NCBI GenBank assembly: GCA_030125685.1
Contig: JASJYA010000006.1
Location: 1-35,192, forward strand
Length of the DNA: 35,192 nucleotides
Direction: 5' to 3'
From: Actinomycetota bacterium
Lineage (GTDB): Bacteria > Actinomycetota > Acidimicrobiia > Spongiisociales > UBA5794
Position 1 is the stretch's first letter; each line of letters begins with the position of its first letter. Below the pieces are notes generated by a model. It had not been told where the DNA came from, made no database searches, and saw nothing but the letters and a program-made list of their open reading frames with translations. The position numbers and the translations under genes are program-made. Positions 16,931 to 26,736 of this stretch are shown here, one piece after another.

Positions 16931-17596
16931 ATGGACATGCCGCGTTGGACTCTTGGAAGGATGCAGAACCCGATTCGGGGATTTCTGCACGGTACCGCCG
17001 CGGTCGCGGCCCTCGCAGGCACGGTGTTCCTCGTTTGGACGTCGCCAAGCTGGGGTATCCGGGTCGGTGCGCTGGTCTTCGGGCTCGCGATGGTTTCGCT
17101 CTACACAACGAGTTCGCTCTACCACTCGATCCCGTGGCGTGAGTTGTGGAAGAAGCGCATGCAGCGGCTTGACCACACGATGATCCTCGTTCTCATCGCA
17201 GGCACCTACACGCCGGTCGCAATCGCAACACTGAATGGAACGCTTCAGTGGACGGTCCTCGGTGTCGCGTGGGGGCTCGTAGCGCTCGGCGCCGCGCAGC
17301 ACACGTTGTTTCCACGAGAGAACCAGACCTTCTCGATGATCCTCGCGATTTCGATGGGATGGCTTGGAACCCTGATTGCTTGGCAGATATTTCAAGTGCT
17401 CGGATGGGCGGGGGCTGCTCTCGCCGTCGCAGGAGGCGCCGTCTACTCCGTGGGCATGCTGCTGCTCATCACGAACCGGCCCCGCCTGTGGCCCCGCTTC
17501 TTCTCATATCACGAGGTCTTCCACATCATGGTGGTCAGCGCGAGCATCATCCACTTTGTGATGGTGTGGAGATATGTACTCCCCCTCGGCGTCTGA
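16931..17596 (+). CDS. Hemolysin III / YqfA-type (PAQR-like) membrane protein
   Basis: SLYTTSSLYHSIPWRELWKKRMQRLDHTMILVLIAGTYTPVAI; SYHEVFHIMVVSASIIHFVMVWRYVLP. Confidence 0.88.
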   Translation: MDMPRWTLGRMQNPIRGFLHGTAAVAALAGTVFLVWTSPSWGIRVGALVFGLAMVSLYTTSSLYHSIPWRELWKKRMQRLDHTMILVLIAGTYTPVAIATLNGTLQWTVLGVAWGLVALGAAQHTLFPRENQTFSMILAISMGWLGTLIAWQIFQVLGWAGAALAVAGGAVYSVGMLLLITNRPRLWPRFFSYHEVFHIMVVSASIIHFVMVWRYVLPLGV

Positions 17597-17622
17597 TCCA
17601 GGCGACGCATTTTACCCCTGGC

Positions 17623-17970
17623 TCAGAGTTGCGGCGCCTCGGGAATCGCAGGGCCGGGTACTCGAATCAGGAGCAGGCGCCCTTCCTCATACCCCCCATT
17701 GTGGAATCCGTACGTCTCCCCCTTGTCGATATGGAGGACATCGCCTACGCCAAGATGCATAGTGGCGTCATCAACGGTGAATTCGAGATCCCCCACAAGA
17801 CAGACGTAGATTCGGTGGTCCTTCTCCGACACACGCCTTGTGCGATCAGCGCCGACGGGAACGATGATCTCCGCGAAGGACGCAGCATCGAAAGCGTCAG
17901 GCGTCAGCTCCCTGAGCTCAAAGTCTCCGTAAACGAACGGGGCGGCGTCTGCATAGCGTTTGATTTCCAT
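17623..17970 (-). CDS. Cupin-domain protein
   Basis: IYVCLVGDLEFTVDDATMHLGVGDVLHIDKGETYGFHNGG beta-barrel pattern; start chosen at MEIKRYADAAPF. Confidence 0.65.
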   Translation of the reverse strand: MEIKRYADAAPFVYGDFELRELTPDAFDAASFAEIIVPVGADRTRRVSEKDHRIYVCLVGDLEFTVDDATMHLGVGDVLHIDKGETYGFHNGGYEEGRLLLIRVPGPAIPEAPQL

Positions 17971-18006
17971 GATCAGATCGTAGTAAGGAGAGGCGATGTA
18001 CGACAT

Positions 18007-18041
18007 CCGGCATCTGGTGTCTGGCATCTGATTCCTGTCAT
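18007..18041. repeat. Heptamer repeat, CTGGCAT/ATGCCAG family
   Basis: ccggcat ctggtgt ctggcat ctgattc ctgtcat. Confidence 0.65.
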
Positions 18042-18063
18042 ACCCGCTGGATACATTTCCGAT

Positions 18064-18237
18064 ATGGACTCAGCAACACTCGTACCCACCACGAAGACAG
18101 AGGATCTCATCGCCATGAACGGCGCCGAGCTAGAGGCGTGGTTCGCAGCCAGCGGCCTTCCCGTCGAGCTCGTCGCGAACTGCGGCGACCCGGAGTGCCG
18201 GGGCTGCACCACCGTCGAACCTATCCGGGCCGCTTAG
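18064..18237 (+). CDS. Small (57 aa) hypothetical protein with CGDPECRGC motif
   Basis: MDSATLVPTTKTEDLIAMNGAELEAWFAASGLPVELVANCGDPECRGCTTVEPIRAA; no obvious SD. Confidence 0.4.
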   Translation: MDSATLVPTTKTEDLIAMNGAELEAWFAASGLPVELVANCGDPECRGCTTVEPIRAA

Positions 18238-18251
18238 CTGAGTCCGGTGAG

Positions 18252-19622
18252 CTATGCGGTCGTGTACCCGGCGAGAAAGTCATCCAGGGCGTCGATCTGA
18301 GCTGCAACCGAAGTCATAGAACCGCCGCCGTGGGTCACTCTGGCCTGTACCGATACAACCGGGTCAACAACCTCAACGTCGGCTGGAACGAACCTGCCAT
18401 CGAAATCGACGAGTTCCTCAGGCGTCAGGTCGGAGAATGTTCGGTCGTTAGCCAGGAGATCAGCGACGAGGCGCCCGACAACGTGATGCGCCTCCCTGAA
18501 CGGAACGCCGCGAAGGACCAACGCCTCGGCGAGGTCGAGCGCCGTCACCCAGTCTGAGGGCGCCGGAGTGTGGAATTGCGCGGAACCAAGCATCCCGCCC
18601 AGAGCGTCGAGCGAACCTGCGAGTGTGTCGTCTGCGTGAAAGACGATGCGCTTGTCTTCCTGGAGATCCCGGTTGTACGTCATGGGAAGACCCTTCTGGA
18701 GCGACGCTATCGCCGAAAGATCGCCGATGGTCGTCGCGGCTTTTCCTCTCACAAGCTCCGCAATGTCCGCGTTCTTCTTCTGCGGCATAGCGGAGGATCC
18801 GGTCGTGAACGCGTCCGAGAACGTGACCCACGCGAACTCGCTCGTCGCCCACAGGATGAGTTCCTCCGACAGCCGCGAAAGATGCAGCATGGTCTGGGTG
18901 GAGCACCACACGAACTCGGCGGCGAAATCTCGTGACCCGACGGCGTCCATCGAGTTATCGAACACAGCTCCCATGCCAAGAATCTCTGTAGACATCTCAG
19001 CATCGAGAGGGAGCGAGGAACCGCCTGACGCGCCTGCGCCGAGAGGTGAAACGTCGGTACGAACTCTGGCGTCCGCGAATCTTTCGATGTCGCGTTTGAG
19101 CATCCAGGCATACGCCAACAGGTGGTGGGCAAGCGGAACCGCCTGGGCCTGCTGCAAATGCGTATAGCTTGGGACGGTTGTGTCCCCGACAGCGTCGGCC
19201 TGGTCGATGAGTACCCGAATGAAGCCGGCGATCTGGCTTATACGGTCGGTAATCGATCTCTTGAGGTAGAGCCTCAGGTCAAGTGCGACCTGGTCGTTTC
19301 GCGACCGGCCGGTGTGGAGTTTGCCTGCGAGATCACCGAGCACTTCACCGAGTCTGCGCTCGACGGCGGAGTGGACGTCCTCATCAGTATGAAGAAACGA
19401 GAACGATCCTTCCTCAGCTTCGCGTTTGAGGGCTTCGAGCCCCCCAAGCATCCCGGCTGTCTCACCAGGAGTGAGCAGACCGACCCGGCCGAGCATCGTC
19501 GCGTGCGCTATCGAGCCGACAATGTCGTCAACCAGCATCCTACGGTCAGACGTATCCACCGTGAACCGCCACAGCGACTCAGCCGGACCCTCCTCAAACC
19601 GTCCACCCGACCACATTGTCAT
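18252..19622 (-). CDS. argH: Argininosuccinate lyase
   Basis: MWSGGRFEEGPAESLWRF, HTGRSRNDQVALDLRLYL, GSSAMPQKKNADIAELVRGK. Start at MTMW (ORF track extends to 19754). Confidence 0.95.
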   Translation of the reverse strand: MTMWSGGRFEEGPAESLWRFTVDTSDRRMLVDDIVGSIAHATMLGRVGLLTPGETAGMLGGLEALKREAEEGSFSFLHTDEDVHSAVERRLGEVLGDLAGKLHTGRSRNDQVALDLRLYLKRSITDRISQIAGFIRVLIDQADAVGDTTVPSYTHLQQAQAVPLAHHLLAYAWMLKRDIERFADARVRTDVSPLGAGASGGSSLPLDAEMSTEILGMGAVFDNSMDAVGSRDFAAEFVWCSTQTMLHLSRLSEELILWATSEFAWVTFSDAFTTGSSAMPQKKNADIAELVRGKAATTIGDLSAIASLQKGLPMTYNRDLQEDKRIVFHADDTLAGSLDALGGMLGSAQFHTPAPSDWVTALDLAEALVLRGVPFREAHHVVGRLVADLLANDRTFSDLTPEELVDFDGRFVPADVEVVDPVVSVQARVTHGGGSMTSVAAQIDALDDFLAGYTTA

Positions 19623-19638
19623 AGCTGCGCTGCGCTCC

Positions 19639-19659
19639 CTGTCACCTGTCGCCTGTTCT
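19639..19659. repeat. Heptamer repeat, GACAGGT family (minus strand) between argG and argH
   Basis: ctgtcac ctgtcgc ctgttct; reverse complement contains gacaggtgacag. Confidence 0.7.
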
Positions 19660-20877
19660 TCATTCTCCCTCACCCAACCTCTTCTCTGCGAACGTTCGGA
19701 GGCGCAACGACTGGAGACGGATGAATCCCCCCGCATCTGCCTGGTCGTATACATCGTCTGCCTCGAAGGTCACCGTAGCTTCGTCGTACAGATCATGGCT
19801 GTCGGAGCGCCGCCCATCGACGATCGCCTGGCCCTTGTAGAGCTTCATCCTCGCCTCACCTGTCACTGGTTTCTGCACATCGTCCATGAACGACTGCAGC
19901 GCCTCGCGCTCAGGGGCGAACCAGAACCCGTTGTACACCATCTCTGCATACCGGTTCGACAGCTCGTCCCTGAGATGCGCCACCTCGCGATCGAGGGTGA
20001 GAGACTCGACGGCGCGGTGCGCGTGATAGAGGATCGTGCCTCCAGGAGTCTCATACACACCTCGGCTCTTCATGCCGACGAACCGATTCTCAACCATGTC
20101 AACTCGCCCGATTCCGTGCTTCCCTCCGAGCTCGTTCGCCCTGGTGAGCAGCTCCACAGGCGACATGCGTACACCGTCGATCGATACCGGGTCACCGTGT
20201 TCGTATCCGATCGTGACGAATTCCGGCTCATCAGGAGCGTCCTCGGGACTCACGGTCATCTCAAACATCTCAGCCGGCGGACCCTGCCACGGATCCTCAA
20301 GCACACCTCCTTCGTAGGAGATGTGGAGCAGGTTCGCATCCATGGAGTACGGCTTCTCCGGCGTCACCGGGATAGGGATGCCATGTTCCTCGGCGTAAGC
20401 GACCAGGTCGGCTCGACCCTTGAACTTCCACTCTCGCCACGGGGCGATAACTTTGATGTCAGGCTTGAGCGCGTAGGCGGAGAGCTCGAACCGAACCTGG
20501 TCATTGCCCTTACCCGTCGCTCCATGCGCTATCGCATCCGCACCGGTCTCAACCGCTGCGCGCACGAGACCCTTCGATATCACGGGTCTCGCAAGCGATG
20601 TACCCATGTGGTAATACCCCTCGTACAGCGCCGAGGCGCGGAACGCGGGGAACACGTAGTCCGATACAAACTCGGCGGTGAGATCTTCACAGATCGCCTG
20701 TGACGCGCCGGTCGCCAGCGCTTTTACTCGGGCTTCTTCGGTCTCTTCTCCCTGACCGACGTCCGCGGTGTAGGTGATGACTTCGGCGCCGTACTCCTCT
20801 TTGATCCATCTGAGAATGACCGACGTGTCAAGACCGCCGCTGTAAGCGAGAACGACCTTCCTAATGCTCTTATCCAT
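19660..20877 (-). CDS. argG: Argininosuccinate synthase
   Basis: [54 protein letters not shown]. Confidence 0.96.
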   Translation of the reverse strand: MDKSIRKVVLAYSGGLDTSVILRWIKEEYGAEVITYTADVGQGEETEEARVKALATGASQAICEDLTAEFVSDYVFPAFRASALYEGYYHMGTSLARPVISKGLVRAAVETGADAIAHGATGKGNDQVRFELSAYALKPDIKVIAPWREWKFKGRADLVAYAEEHGIPIPVTPEKPYSMDANLLHISYEGGVLEDPWQGPPAEMFEMTVSPEDAPDEPEFVTIGYEHGDPVSIDGVRMSPVELLTRANELGGKHGIGRVDMVENRFVGMKSRGVYETPGGTILYHAHRAVESLTLDREVAHLRDELSNRYAEMVYNGFWFAPEREALQSFMDDVQKPVTGEARMKLYKGQAIVDGRRSDSHDLYDEATVTFEADDVYDQADAGGFIRLQSLRLRTFAEKRLGEGE

Positions 20878-21340
20878 GCTGTCTCCTCGTTCCGGTGAGT
20901 CTTCGAGCGACTTCCTCTGTATGGGCGTCTACCTCTGAAATGACCAGGATCGTGTCGTCTCCTGCGATCGTTCCGAGCACCCCGTCTACGGGCGCTGCGT
21001 CGATACGGCTCGCGACGAACTGCGCAGCCCCCGGCGGAACCTTGATCAGGATGAGGTTTCCGGACGCAACGAGGCTCTCAACGAACTCATCGACAGCCCC
21101 ATGAAGCGCCGCCATGGCTACGCCCCCGGCGCCGGGATCACGAACAACGCGATAACGGGCAACTCCGTTCTCCGTCAGTCGAACCGCCCCGACAGCATCA
21201 AGGTCTCTCGATATGGTCGCCTGGGTAACCTCAAAGCCCCTCTCGGCGAGGAGGGACTGGAGCTGGTTCTGGCTAGAGATGTGCACCGTCGCGAGAAGGC
21301 TTCGTACCTGTCTCCGCCGCTCATTCGTGTCCACCCTCAT
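20870..21340 (-). CDS. argR: Arginine repressor
   Basis: [46 protein letters not shown]. Confidence 0.93.
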   Translation of the reverse strand: MRVDTNERRRQVRSLLATVHISSQNQLQSLLAERGFEVTQATISRDLDAVGAVRLTENGVARYRVVRDPGAGGVAMAALHGAVDEFVESLVASGNLILIKVPPGAAQFVASRIDAAPVDGVLGTIAGDDTILVISEVDAHTEEVARRLTGTRRQHG

Positions 21341-22239
21341 GGCTGCTGCTCCCGGGTGATCATCGTGCCGATTCCCTCAGGTGTGAAGATCTCCAAGAGC
21401 ACCGCATGCTGCATGCGGCCGTCGAGGATGTGAACCTGCCCCACACCGCCGTCGATCGCCGATACAGCCGAGCGGAGCTTCGGAAGCATCCCGGCCGACA
21501 CCGATCCGCCTTCGATGAGTTCTGCCAGCTCCGACACTGTGATCCGGGAGATCAGGCTTCCTTCATCACCGAGATCCCTGTACAGACCCTCGACATCCGT
21601 GAGGTAGACGAGCTTCGACGCTCCAAGCGCGGTGGCGAGCGCGCTCGCGGCGACGTCGGCGTTCACGTTGTAGGTCTTTCCGTCAATCCCCCTCGCGATC
21701 GGCGCCACGACAGGCACATACCCCTGGCTCTGAAGTCCCTCGACGAGTCCCGTGTTGACCTCGATGATTCTCCCCACGAAGCCGAGCCTCTCATCCACAG
21801 GCTCGGCCACGAAGAGATTGGCGTCCAAGCCTGACACCCCGGCGGCAACGGAACCGTGATTGTTTATGAGCCTCACGATGTCTGGGTTGATCTCCCCGAC
21901 GAGGGTGGCTTGCACTACCCGCATCGCGTGCTCATCCGTCACACGCAGCCCCTCGATCCACTCCGATTCGATACTCTGCCTGCCCATCGCCTCCGAGATG
22001 TGGCGACCGCCGCCGTGAACGATGATCGGGTTGATACCGACGTAGTGCAGCATCGCAACATCGTCTGCAAAGGTGCCTCGCAACAGATCGTCGACCATGG
22101 CCGAACCGCCGTACTTGATGACAACGGCGCCTCCCCTGAATTGAGCGATGAAGGGCAGAGCTTCCGAGAAGATCGCTGCCTTCCCCATCGTGGATGCGAT
22201 CCTGGGTTTCGCTGGGTTGGGGGAGGAGTGCCCGGTCAT
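21337..22239 (-). CDS. argB: Acetylglutamate kinase
   Basis: GAVVIKYGGSAMVDDLLRGTFADDVAMLHYVGINPIIVHGGGRHISEAMG; KTYNVNADVAASALATALGASKLVYLTDVEG. Confidence 0.95.
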   Translation of the reverse strand: MTGHSSPNPAKPRIASTMGKAAIFSEALPFIAQFRGGAVVIKYGGSAMVDDLLRGTFADDVAMLHYVGINPIIVHGGGRHISEAMGRQSIESEWIEGLRVTDEHAMRVVQATLVGEINPDIVRLINNHGSVAAGVSGLDANLFVAEPVDERLGFVGRIIEVNTGLVEGLQSQGYVPVVAPIARGIDGKTYNVNADVAASALATALGASKLVYLTDVEGLYRDLGDEGSLISRITVSELAELIEGGSVSAGMLPKLRSAVSAIDGGVGQVHILDGRMQHAVLLEIFTPEGIGTMITREQQP

Positions 22240-23405
22240 GACCGCTCCCCGTTGAAGACGACATACTCCGGTGTCAGGTCTGTCGTGACGATATTCGCTC
22301 TCCCTGATCCGGCGCCGACATTGATTCTGACGGCGAAGTCTCCTGTCTCCATCGACTCCAATAGGGCGACTTCACCGAACTCCGCCCCCGTGCCCGACGA
22401 GAACACTTCGATCCCGCAGTAGCTGATCGAGAGTACGTTGGAGTCGATGACGACATCAGCAGTACCCAGCGCACCGAGAATCCTGCCCCAGTTCACGTCG
22501 CCGCCGTAGAAGGAGGATCGCACGAGCGCAGAGTCAGCAACAAGACGACCGAGATAACGGGCCTCTGCGTCGTCACCAGCGCCCCGAACATTGATCGTGA
22601 CGACGCGCGACGCGCCCTCCGCGTCCTTAGCCATCTGGAGTGCGAGATCACGACAGAGATCCTCCATGGCGGTCGCGAACTCATTCGGCTCAGGTGAGAT
22701 GTCAGAGGCGCCCGAAGCCAGGGCGATCACCGTATCGTTTGTTGACTCGCAGGCGTCGATGTTGAGCGAATTGAACGAAATATCGACCGCTGCCGCCAGG
22801 ACGCTTTGGAGTACTTCTCTTCCAACGGCAGCGTCCGTGGTGATGAAGGCGAGCATCGTTGCCATGTTCGGGCGCACCATGCCGGCTCCTTTGGACATAC
22901 CCCCTATGACCCAACCCTCACCCTCAACAACCGCTTGCTTGACCACTGAGTCCGTTGTCATGATCGCTGCCGCCGCCATCGCTCCAGCCTCGGCAGTCGC
23001 GTCGAGCCGCAACACTGCGGCCTCAATACCGGGGACGACGCGATCCATCGGGAGTTGCGGCCCGATGGTTCCCGTCGAACACACCAGGACATCCTCCGGA
23101 TCACAATCAATCTCAGCGGCGAGCGCGGCGGCCATCGCCTCTGCGTTGTGCATGCCTAACGATCCCGTCCCTGCGTTCGCGATCCCGGAGTTCACGACGA
23201 TCCCCCTCTTGAGATGACTCTGGTGAAGGCTCGCACGGCCCTGGAGAACCGGAGCGGCCGCAGCCTGGTTCAGAGTGAACACACCAGCGGCCACCGCAGG
23301 CTGTTCTGCTACGAGGAGGGCGAGGTCAAGCGCATCGGGCTTGATTCCACAAGCGACTCCCGCTGCTGAGAAACCCATCGGTGCGGTGACGCTCACGGCA
23401 TCCAC
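22236..23405 (-). CDS. argJ: Bifunctional glutamate N-acetyltransferase/amino-acid acetyltransferase
   Basis: GFSAAGVACGIK, VVNSGIANAGTG, GGMSKGAGMVRPNMATMLAFITTDA (autoproteolysis context). Confidence 0.95.
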   Translation of the reverse strand: MDAVSVTAPMGFSAAGVACGIKPDALDLALLVAEQPAVAAGVFTLNQAAAAPVLQGRASLHQSHLKRGIVVNSGIANAGTGSLGMHNAEAMAAALAAEIDCDPEDVLVCSTGTIGPQLPMDRVVPGIEAAVLRLDATAEAGAMAAAAIMTTDSVVKQAVVEGEGWVIGGMSKGAGMVRPNMATMLAFITTDAAVGREVLQSVLAAAVDISFNSLNIDACESTNDTVIALASGASDISPEPNEFATAMEDLCRDLALQMAKDAEGASRVVTINVRGAGDDAEARYLGRLVADSALVRSSFYGGDVNWGRILGALGTADVVIDSNVLSISYCGIEVFSSGTGAEFGEVALLESMETGDFAVRINVGAGSGRANIVTTDLTPEYVVFNGERS

Positions 23406-24421
23406 CCATCGACAGGAAGGCCCGCTACTTCATCGAAACCGAACATGAGGTTGGCGTTCTGCACAGCCTGGCCGGCGGCGCCCTTCACCAGATTGTCGAT
23501 GGCCGAAACGATAACGACAGTACCGCTACGTTCGTCGAAGTGAATCGACGCAAACAGGTTGTTGGAACCAACCACCCACCGAGTCTCGGGTGATTCGTCA
23601 AGGCGCCGCACGAAAGACGACTCCCCGTATGCAGTATCGAAAGCGGCAGTGAGATTCTCGATTGTGGTTCCCTGCGTCGCGTCGGCGTAGATGGTCGACA
23701 GGATGCCGCGCTGCATCGGCACAAGGTGGGGAGTGAAGAGAACGGACGTCGGTTCGTCCGCGAAATCGTCGAGGCAGCTCTCCATCTCGGGACGATGCCG
23801 ATGGGTGAGCACCTGGTAGGCCTTGACTGACTCGTCGATCACTCCGAACGACAAGGAGTCGGTGGCGCCGCGTCCCGCTCCGGACACGCCTGACATCGAG
23901 GTAACGATGATGCCCGACGGCTCCACCAATCCTTCGGAAAGGAGTGGCGCGAGCGGAATGATCACCGATGTCGGATAGCACCCAGGAGACGCGACACGAT
24001 CCGCGGCGGCGACCTCGCCTCTGAAGAGTTCAGGGATGCCGTATATCCACTCTGTGAGCTGACTCGGGTACGGGTGTTCACGGTTGTAAGCCTCGAGGTA
24101 CCTTGCAGGGGTGTCGAGCCGGAAGTCGCTGCCGAGGTCGACGATCTTGGCGGGGCCTTCGGCCAGATCCATCGCCGGTCTCGCGGAGGCGCCGTGAGGA
24201 AGCGCCATGAACACGAGGTCCGCTTCCGCGACAGCCGCGATATCCGTAGTCCTGAGCAGGCGATCACCCCCCCTGAGGTGCGGATGCACGACGCTCAGCG
24301 GCTCACCTGCACGACGGTCCGCACCGAGAAACACAGCCTCGAAGTCCGGGTGGCCGTCGATAAACCGGATGAGTTCGCCACCGGCATAACCCGAGGCGCC
24401 AAGAATCGCTACTGAATACAT
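23393..24421 (-). CDS. argC: N-acetyl-gamma-glutamyl-phosphate reductase
   Basis: VAILGASGYAGGELIRFIDGHPDFE; VASPGCYPTSVIIPLAPLL; SMSGVSGAGRG. Confidence 0.95.
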   Translation of the reverse strand: MYSVAILGASGYAGGELIRFIDGHPDFEAVFLGADRRAGEPLSVVHPHLRGGDRLLRTTDIAAVAEADLVFMALPHGASARPAMDLAEGPAKIVDLGSDFRLDTPARYLEAYNREHPYPSQLTEWIYGIPELFRGEVAAADRVASPGCYPTSVIIPLAPLLSEGLVEPSGIIVTSMSGVSGAGRGATDSLSFGVIDESVKAYQVLTHRHRPEMESCLDDFADEPTSVLFTPHLVPMQRGILSTIYADATQGTTIENLTAAFDTAYGESSFVRRLDESPETRWVVGSNNLFASIHFDERSGTVVIVSAIDNLVKGAAGQAVQNANLMFGFDEVAGLPVDGWMP

Positions 24422-24427
24422 CCAACA

Positions 24428-24458
24428 ATTATACGCATATGCATTCTGTAACGCATAA
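24428..24458 (-). promoter_or_regulatory. Candidate argC promoter with overlapping ArgR-like operator
   Basis: Reverse strand TTATGCGTTACAGAATGCATATGCGTATAAT then TTGTTGG ATG; TATAAT ends 6 nt before the start codon; repeated TATGCGT and gcatatgc palindrome. Confidence 0.45.
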
Positions 24459-24506
24459 CACTAACCACCCTTCAGGAAGTGTAGAAGTACAGGCGCTTCA
24501 GAACGG

Positions 24507-24534
24507 ACAGGTGACAGATGACAGGTGGACGGAC
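24507..24534. repeat. Heptamer repeat, GACAGGT family
   Basis: acaggtg acagatg acaggtg gacggac. Confidence 0.75.
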
Positions 24535-24694
24535 AACGGGTCCGGTCTGCATTATCGGTTCGGAGCCTCGAGTCACCAAGGAGGGTTTGGACCCGTCGTC
24601 GGTCGTCCGTAAGCGAGGCGTAAGCCGAGCGGTCCGTCGTCAAGCGTGCAACCCCCCTCTCTGACCCTCGAAGCAGGCCTCTCCTCTCTTCTGA

Positions 24695-25339
24695 TTACAG
24701 GAGAGAGGAGGGGCGGGAGAGAGAAGATCTGCGAGCGGCCATTGCGGCCACAACCAGGACAACCACTGCACCGAAGAGAAGGCCTCCGACAACATCTGTG
24801 AGCCAGTGAGCCCGCAGGTAAGTACGGCTCAACGCCATCAGCACGGCATACCAGATGCCGATGCTGAGAAATAGCCTGTGCCGGTTCGGCCAGAGAATCC
24901 CGAGAAGGACCGCAAGCCCAACGGCGATCGCCACGCCGGACACCATCGTGTGCCCCGACGGGTACGCCGCTGACGATTCCTGAACAAGACCATCGAGGGG
25001 CCTCTCTCTTCCGACCAACACCTTGGTGAACTTCGACAGAAGCTGGGACACTGCCACCATCGCCACCCAGGCGCCTGCAATCCACCACTGCCGCAGGGCT
25101 AAGAAGCCGATGGTGACGATCACGACCGTCGCAAGTGCGATCGGGAACGTCCCCCCATGGTGAAACACCATGGCCACGTTGACAAGCCACGCCGCCTCGC
25201 CAGCGCTCATCGCGGTGTTCCATGCGTCGTCGAGCGACCGGGTCCAGCCCGAAACGACGAAAACTGTCAAGGCGCCGAAGGGCGCCAGAAGCCAGGTTGC
25301 AGCAAGGAACCCGCTGATCTTCTGATCATCGGGGTTCAC
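24695..25339 (-). CDS. PAP2-family phosphatase
   Basis: KVLVGRERPLDG; AYPSGHTMVSGVAIA; SRTYLRAHWLTDVVGGLLFG. Confidence 0.9.
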   Translation of the reverse strand: MNPDDQKISGFLAATWLLAPFGALTVFVVSGWTRSLDDAWNTAMSAGEAAWLVNVAMVFHHGGTFPIALATVVIVTIGFLALRQWWIAGAWVAMVAVSQLLSKFTKVLVGRERPLDGLVQESSAAYPSGHTMVSGVAIAVGLAVLLGILWPNRHRLFLSIGIWYAVLMALSRTYLRAHWLTDVVGGLLFGAVVVLVVAAMAARRSSLSRPSSLL

Positions 25340-25367
25340 GCGGAGCCTCTAACGACGTCGGTTCCGG

Positions 25368-25658
25368 CTATGCGGCATACGTGCTCGCCCGGCGTCTGCT
25401 ACCACTCAATCCGCCACTCGTCCAAGAGCCAACGTCCACGAGAACTGCGAATCCAAGGATGATCCAGTCGAACCCTGTAACCCCGTCGGGAAAAACCACA
25501 ACGTACATCATCGTGGTCCACGGCGCCAGGAAGAAGCCGATGAACGCGACCAGGAAGTTGTCAAAAGCGAGTCTCCAGCGTGCTTGATCGATTATCCACC
25601 ACACGAGAATCGCGAAACGCGGCCCGACGAGGGCTAGAGAGGCGAACAAGCAACACAT
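25368..25658 (-). CDS. Small membrane protein
   Basis: MCCLFASLALVGPRFAILVWWIIDQARWRLAFDNFLVAFIGFFLAPWTTMMYVVVFPDG; hydrophobic throughout. Confidence 0.6.
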   Translation of the reverse strand: MCCLFASLALVGPRFAILVWWIIDQARWRLAFDNFLVAFIGFFLAPWTTMMYVVVFPDGVTGFDWIILGFAVLVDVGSWTSGGLSGSRRRASTYAA

Positions 25659-25730
25659 GGGCGTCTTCCGTTCCGAATGTAGGCCCAACCTAACCGGTCG
25701 CGTGCAACCATGCACACGTGATCGACGAGA

Positions 25731-26543
25731 TCACAGATCCGAGGCGGACGCGCTCTTGACATGGGAGGAGATGAAATCGACCACCCGGGGGAAATACGGC
25801 TCAAAGGGGGTCAGGTCGCTGTGACCGCCGTTAGGAACTACCAGAAGCTCGGTCCCTCGCCGACGGCCTTGCAACTCCAGGGAATCCTTGAGCGGGACCA
25901 CGTCGTCCTCCTCTCCGTGCACCAGAAGCACGGGTACGTCTACATGGGCGATGCGAGTACGAGGGGCGATCGCGTCGAGGCCCTTCCCGATCATCGACTC
26001 TATGGCTCGCAGCACCGCCCAGCGCACGGGGCGTGGAAGCGGAATATTCTCGTTCATGAACTCCCCTGGATGGGCGAACGAGGCAACAGCAACCACAGCC
26101 GAGACATCGTCGTGATACGACGCGTAGTAAATCGATGCGGCCACCCCCACCGAGTGGCCGATCACGGCAACATCGGTGACATCCTCTCTGTCTCGCAGAT
26201 ACGCGACAGCGACGCCCAGGTCCTCAGCGAACCGAAGCATCGAGACGTGGTCATCATGTTCGGACAGGCCGTGATTCCTGACATCGAGGAACAGCGCATG
26301 GAACCCTGCCTTGTGCAGAGCAGGAGCAAGGTCGAGCATGTCGGCGGCGTTTCCTCCCCATCCATGAAGCACTACAACTCCGGGTGCGTTCACGTCGACA
26401 GGTACGAGCCGGCCGTGAAGCTGAATACCGTTATCGCCCGTCAACCAGACCTGCTCCTCAGGGAGCCCAAGGTCTGTAGGCGATCGATGAGCGTCACGCT
26501 GAGGGTGGTCTCCATGCGCGCTTGAACAACCGGGGGGCGGCAA
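25731..26543 (-). CDS. Alpha/beta hydrolase
   Basis: GVVVLHGWGGNAADMLDLAPALHKAGF; VAVIGHSVGVAASIY (GHSVG); VPVLLVHGEEDDVVPLKDSLEL. True N-terminus may be in another frame (see findings). Confidence 0.85.
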   Translation of the reverse strand: MPPPGCSSAHGDHPQRDAHRSPTDLGLPEEQVWLTGDNGIQLHGRLVPVDVNAPGVVVLHGWGGNAADMLDLAPALHKAGFHALFLDVRNHGLSEHDDHVSMLRFAEDLGVAVAYLRDREDVTDVAVIGHSVGVAASIYYASYHDDVSAVVAVASFAHPGEFMNENIPLPRPVRWAVLRAIESMIGKGLDAIAPRTRIAHVDVPVLLVHGEEDDVVPLKDSLELQGRRRGTELLVVPNGGHSDLTPFEPYFPRVVDFISSHVKSASASDL

Positions 26544-26736
26544 CCACGACTCCCGCCACGATCACAAGTGGAACCGCAACACTCCTGCGCATGGCACAAC
26601 ATTGGGAGTCGCGTCGCTGGAGTGAGACGCGTTCGAGGCTCGCGACGGAATGTGGCTCACAAAGATTCGTTGCAACAGCTATGAACTTCGCGAGCTCCTC
26701 GGTCATGACCGCGCGTAGCCGCCCGGGCTGATCCCA

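Noticed and set aside
17248-18063. 329-aa plus ORF 17248..18237 as a single protein
   Set aside because: Its 5' two thirds are out of frame with the hemolysin III-like gene and antisense to the cupin gene; only the last 57 codons are a plausible independent ORF.
24461-24690. Possible T-box/riboswitch or small ORF between argC and PAP2 gene
   Set aside because: No recognisable T-box or conserved riboswitch core found by eye; only the heptamer repeat and a CT/GA-rich inverted repeat near 24675-24715 are visible.
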